Positions 4,712-7,249 of a DNA stretch of 7,249 nt are shown piece by piece. A program made the position numbers and the translations under genes. Position 1 is the stretch's first letter, and each line of letters opens with the position of its first letter. The notes beneath the pieces are model-generated. The model was not told the origin of the DNA, did not search any database, and saw only the letters and a program-made list of their open reading frames with translations. The stretch comes from Rhodothermia bacterium (GTDB lineage Bacteria; Bacteroidota; Rhodothermia; Rhodothermales; JABDKH01): assembly GCA_018679295.1 (NCBI GenBank), contig JAHHLP010000518.1, positions 1-7,249 of the forward strand, written 5' to 3'.

Positions 4712-7249
4712 ATGAGATCCACGGTCGCTATTGCAGTATTGGGCTTCCTCGCAGCCTCAAGGCCCTGTCTTGCGCAGCTCGCGGAAGACTTCGACGACGG
4801 AGACCTATCAGCAAACCCACGTTGGTTCGGCGACGTCGACCGGTTCGTTCTTGAGGACACCGGCAGCGGCTATCGACTTCGTGCAAACGGCCTCGCACAG
4901 TCTGATACGCTGGTCTTACGGACCGAGTCGACCCAGACATTCGGCACATGGGAGCTGGCCTATGGCTATCGCGACGGTAAACCTACGTCGTTCAACCATG
5001 CGCGCCTGATCCTGTCGGGACCTCAAAGCGAAGACGACGAGTCGGTCGGGTACGCCCTTCAACTCGGATCCAATGATGGGTCGATCAGACTCTATTCTTT
5101 CCGCGGCGGAATCTCCGACCGACAACTGCTCCGCAGCAGCGACCCCGACGTGCTGGCGCAGGACTCGCTCGACGTCTCCCTGAGGATCGAGCGAAACTAT
5201 GGCGGGCAATGGACCGCCTTTGTGGACAACATCCCCGTGCTGACCCACCAGGGACCGGCCAATTTCTCGGAGACGTCGGAGGTATTCACCTTTTGGATCA
5301 AGCACACGGCAAGCAGAAGTCAAAGCCACTGGTTCGACGACATCCTCGTGCGCGGCGCGATCGCTTCCGATTCGATTCCTCCGTCGGCCATCGAGGCGAC
5401 CGCCGTGGACAGGAACTCTATCGCCGTCCGGTTTGATGAGCCCTTGGCTGATGCGGAAGCCTGTCGCCTCGATGCCTACCGGCTCCTACCGGTCGAGCAA
5501 CCGCCCACCTCCGCAGATTGCCTGAAGCGACCCTACACAGACTCGCTCCTTATTCATTCGACCAAGTCGATCGAGGCTGGTGACGAACTGCAAATCACCG
5601 GGGTCGCCGACCCGTCGGGAAATGTGACAACAAGCCACACCATATCTGTAGATGTCTCGGCCATAGAGTACTTAGCGTCTCCGGGCAGTGTTGTGATCAA
5701 CGAGATCGACTTCGCGCCCATGCCTGCCGAGTCGGAATTCGTGGAACTGGTTAACCGATCCAACCGGAGCGTGGATCTGTCAGCCCTGGAACTGACGGAC
5801 GGCGGCACATCCACGACCATCGTTCCAGCCACTCTATTTTTAGACCCCGGCGAATTTGCTGTCATCACGCGCGACACCGTGGCCTTTAGACTACGTTTCG
5901 CCACTGCTCCTGCAATTCAGCCTTCTCGGTGGCCGTCTCTCAACAACTCCGGAGACCTTGTTGCAATTGTCGTCGGACGGGATACGATAGACGCTGTCCG
6001 CTACCAGCCCGAGTGGGCCTCCGGAAGCGGCTCCCTGGAGCGTGTCAATCCGGTTCTGCCATCCAATTTCCGCGGCAACTGGGAATCATCGCTGGATAGT
6101 CGGGGCGGTACACCGGGGGCGCAGAACTCCATCTTCGCTATTGACACTACGAATCCGGAAGTCGCATGGGCCGGTCAGAAGTCCGGGGCACAAAACTTTG
6201 TACACGTACAGTTCTCCGAGTCTATCCCGGTCGACAGCCTCGAGCGCGGCGACTTCGCACTGAACGGAATTGTGGCGACTGAACTATTACCGGGACATGA
6301 TCGATATGGTGATTCAATCGTCCTGCGTTTTGACGCCGTGAGTGCGGGCGATCTGTCCGTCCGCAATCTGCACGATGTCGCTGGTAACACGTCCCCGCTG
6401 TCGTCGGTCAGGCTGCGCCTGCAACCGTATAGCGGCTCGTTCGTGATCAACGAATTGATGTATGATCCGATCGCCGACGCTTTCGACGGTAAGCCGGATC
6501 AAACAGAATTCGTAGAACTTCGAAGCCTTTCCGCGGAACCACTTGATCTCAGTTCCTGCGTCGTGTCCGGACCCGTGGACGAGCACGGCGACCGGGACCT
6601 ATTGAACCTTGAATCCGCGGATGCGGCATTGCGACCGAATGGCTTCATGACAATCGTCGCGCGGGGCAACGGGCAGACACTCCTCGACGCGTTCCCGGAC
6701 ATACCGCAAGACGCGATCGTCAGGCAGGTCCGTGAGTCCTCACTTCGACTCGTGAACACGGGAACCACGGTACGCATTGAGTGTCCGGACGCGGGGGTCG
6801 TGGATTCTGTGAGCTACGATCCAGCATGGCACAACGACACGGTTCCCTTCCACGCAGGACGATCGCTGGAGCGCATCGATCCAGTCGCCCCGGGATACTC
6901 GCCACTGAACTGGTCCACCAGCGTCGCGCCTTTCGGCGCATCGCCCGGCCGGCAGAACTCTATCGCCCCCCCACCCACACTGCTTCCTGCGCGCAAGAAT
7001 GAGCTCATCATTACAGAGGTCATGTATGAGCCCAGAAGCGACCCGCCATCGCCTCAGTTCGAATACGTTGAGATTCTGAACCGAAGCGATCGACAGATCG
7101 ACATCAACGGATTCTCGATTACAACGAACAACGACGGGAGGGCACCGACATCCGTGCGAATCGCATACGGCCCTACTGTGCTTGCCTCCCAACAGTACGC
7201 CGTCGTCGCAAACGGACCAAGTGCAGATAGCGTCGACGTGGGGACGTAT
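4712..7249 (+). CDS. Secreted multidomain protein with concanavalin-like, Ig-like and three lamin-tail domains, 3' partial
   Basis: The frame stays open for 846 residues to the window edge, so the gene continues beyond it. Residues 1-22 form a signal peptide with likely cleavage after CLA, before QL. Residues about 24-215 resemble the concanavalin-like N-terminal domain common in secreted Bacteroidota proteins (EDFDDGDLSANPRWFGD opening, WFDDILVRG close). Ig-like domains lie at about 221-315 and 478-572; both have the pattern VRFDEPL or VQFSESI and end in a D-x-(S/A)-GN-(V/T) turn. Lamin-tail domains begin at 326 (VVINEIDF, EFVELVNRS), 576 (FVINELMYDP, EFVELRSLS) and 763 (LIITEVMYEP, EYVEILNRS); the third is cut by the edge. 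Such proteins are exported by Sec and often by T9SS, and a sorting domain would be expected past the edge. Role probably cell-surface adhesion or scaffolding; some relatives carry nuclease or other catalytic domains, none seen here. The start is fixed by an in-frame TGA at 4679-4681 and by the signal peptide. Confidence 0.93.
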   Translation, partial: MRSTVAIAVLGFLAASRPCLAQLAEDFDDGDLSANPRWFGDVDRFVLEDTGSGYRLRANGLAQSDTLVLRTESTQTFGTWELAYGYRDGKPTSFNHARLILSGPQSEDDESVGYALQLGSNDGSIRLYSFRGGISDRQLLRSSDPDVLAQDSLDVSLRIERNYGGQWTAFVDNIPVLTHQGPANFSETSEVFTFWIKHTASRSQSHWFDDILVRGAIASDSIPPSAIEATAVDRNSIAVRFDEPLADAEACRLDAYRLLPVEQPPTSADCLKRPYTDSLLIHSTKSIEAGDELQITGVADPSGNVTTSHTISVDVSAIEYLASPGSVVINEIDFAPMPAESEFVELVNRSNRSVDLSALELTDGGTSTTIVPATLFLDPGEFAVITRDTVAFRLRFATAPAIQPSRWPSLNNSGDLVAIVVGRDTIDAVRYQPEWASGSGSLERVNPVLPSNFRGNWESSLDSRGGTPGAQNSIFAIDTTNPEVAWAGQKSGAQNFVHVQFSESIPVDSLERGDFALNGIVATELLPGHDRYGDSIVLRFDAVSAGDLSVRNLHDVAGNTSPLSSVRLRLQPYSGSFVINELMYDPIADAFDGKPDQTEFVELRSLSAEPLDLSSCVVSGPVDEHGDRDLLNLESADAALRPNGFMTIVARGNGQTLLDAFPDIPQDAIVRQVRESSLRLVNTGTTVRIECPDAGVVDSVSYDPAWHNDTVPFHAGRSLERIDPVAPGYSPLNWSTSVAPFGASPGRQNSIAPPPTLLPARKNELIITEVMYEPRSDPPSPQFEYVEILNRSDRQIDINGFSITTNNDGRAPTSVRIAYGPTVLASQQYAVVANGPSADSVDVGTY

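Noticed and set aside
1..7249. A defence, mobile-element or CRISPR system
   Set aside because: No repeats, transposase, integrase, nuclease, toxin-antitoxin pair or spacer array was seen; the VWA protein alone is not evidence for a defence system.

Overview
The window is a GC-rich, gene-dense stretch with all five recognisable genes on the + strand. It suggests a marine or halophilic member of the Bacteroidota/Rhodothermota (Rhodothermales-like). The reasons are a type IX secretion (T9SS) C-terminal sorting domain at the left edge, a large secreted lamin-tail-domain protein at the right edge, no convincing Shine-Dalgarno sites before the starts, and high GC, which is unusual for classical Bacteroidota. 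The taxonomic placement is an inference.

Layout. Positions 1-249 are the last 82 residues of a T9SS cargo protein (type A sorting domain). After 21 bases comes a 716-residue membrane-anchored protein at 271-2421. It has a von Willebrand factor A (VWA) domain with a complete metal-binding motif, a beta-sandwich segment, a cysteine-free glutamine-amidotransferase-like segment and a C-terminal membrane helix. A 179-base gap (2422-2600) holds possible stem-loops but no gene. It is followed by a 255-residue soluble protein of unknown function (2601-3368). An intrinsic terminator (3381-3407) ends there, and its T-tract touches the start codon of an M20D-family amidohydrolase (3408-4673). After a 38-base gap dominated by a 10-bp hairpin comes a secreted protein with an N-terminal concanavalin-like domain, Ig-like domains and three lamin-tail domains (4712 to the window end, incomplete, at least 846 residues).

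How the genes relate. The two edge genes are probably surface or secreted proteins served by the T9SS, and the VWA protein is probably an inner-membrane or periplasm-facing protein. The amidohydrolase is a cytoplasmic metabolic enzyme. I see no pathway joining all five, and the terminator argues against one operon across the window. I found no mobile element, CRISPR array, tRNA or rRNA, and nothing that clearly amounts to a new multi-gene system. The most interesting items are hairpins abutting three consecutive start codons, the orphan 255-residue protein, and the domain architectures of the VWA and lamin-tail proteins.
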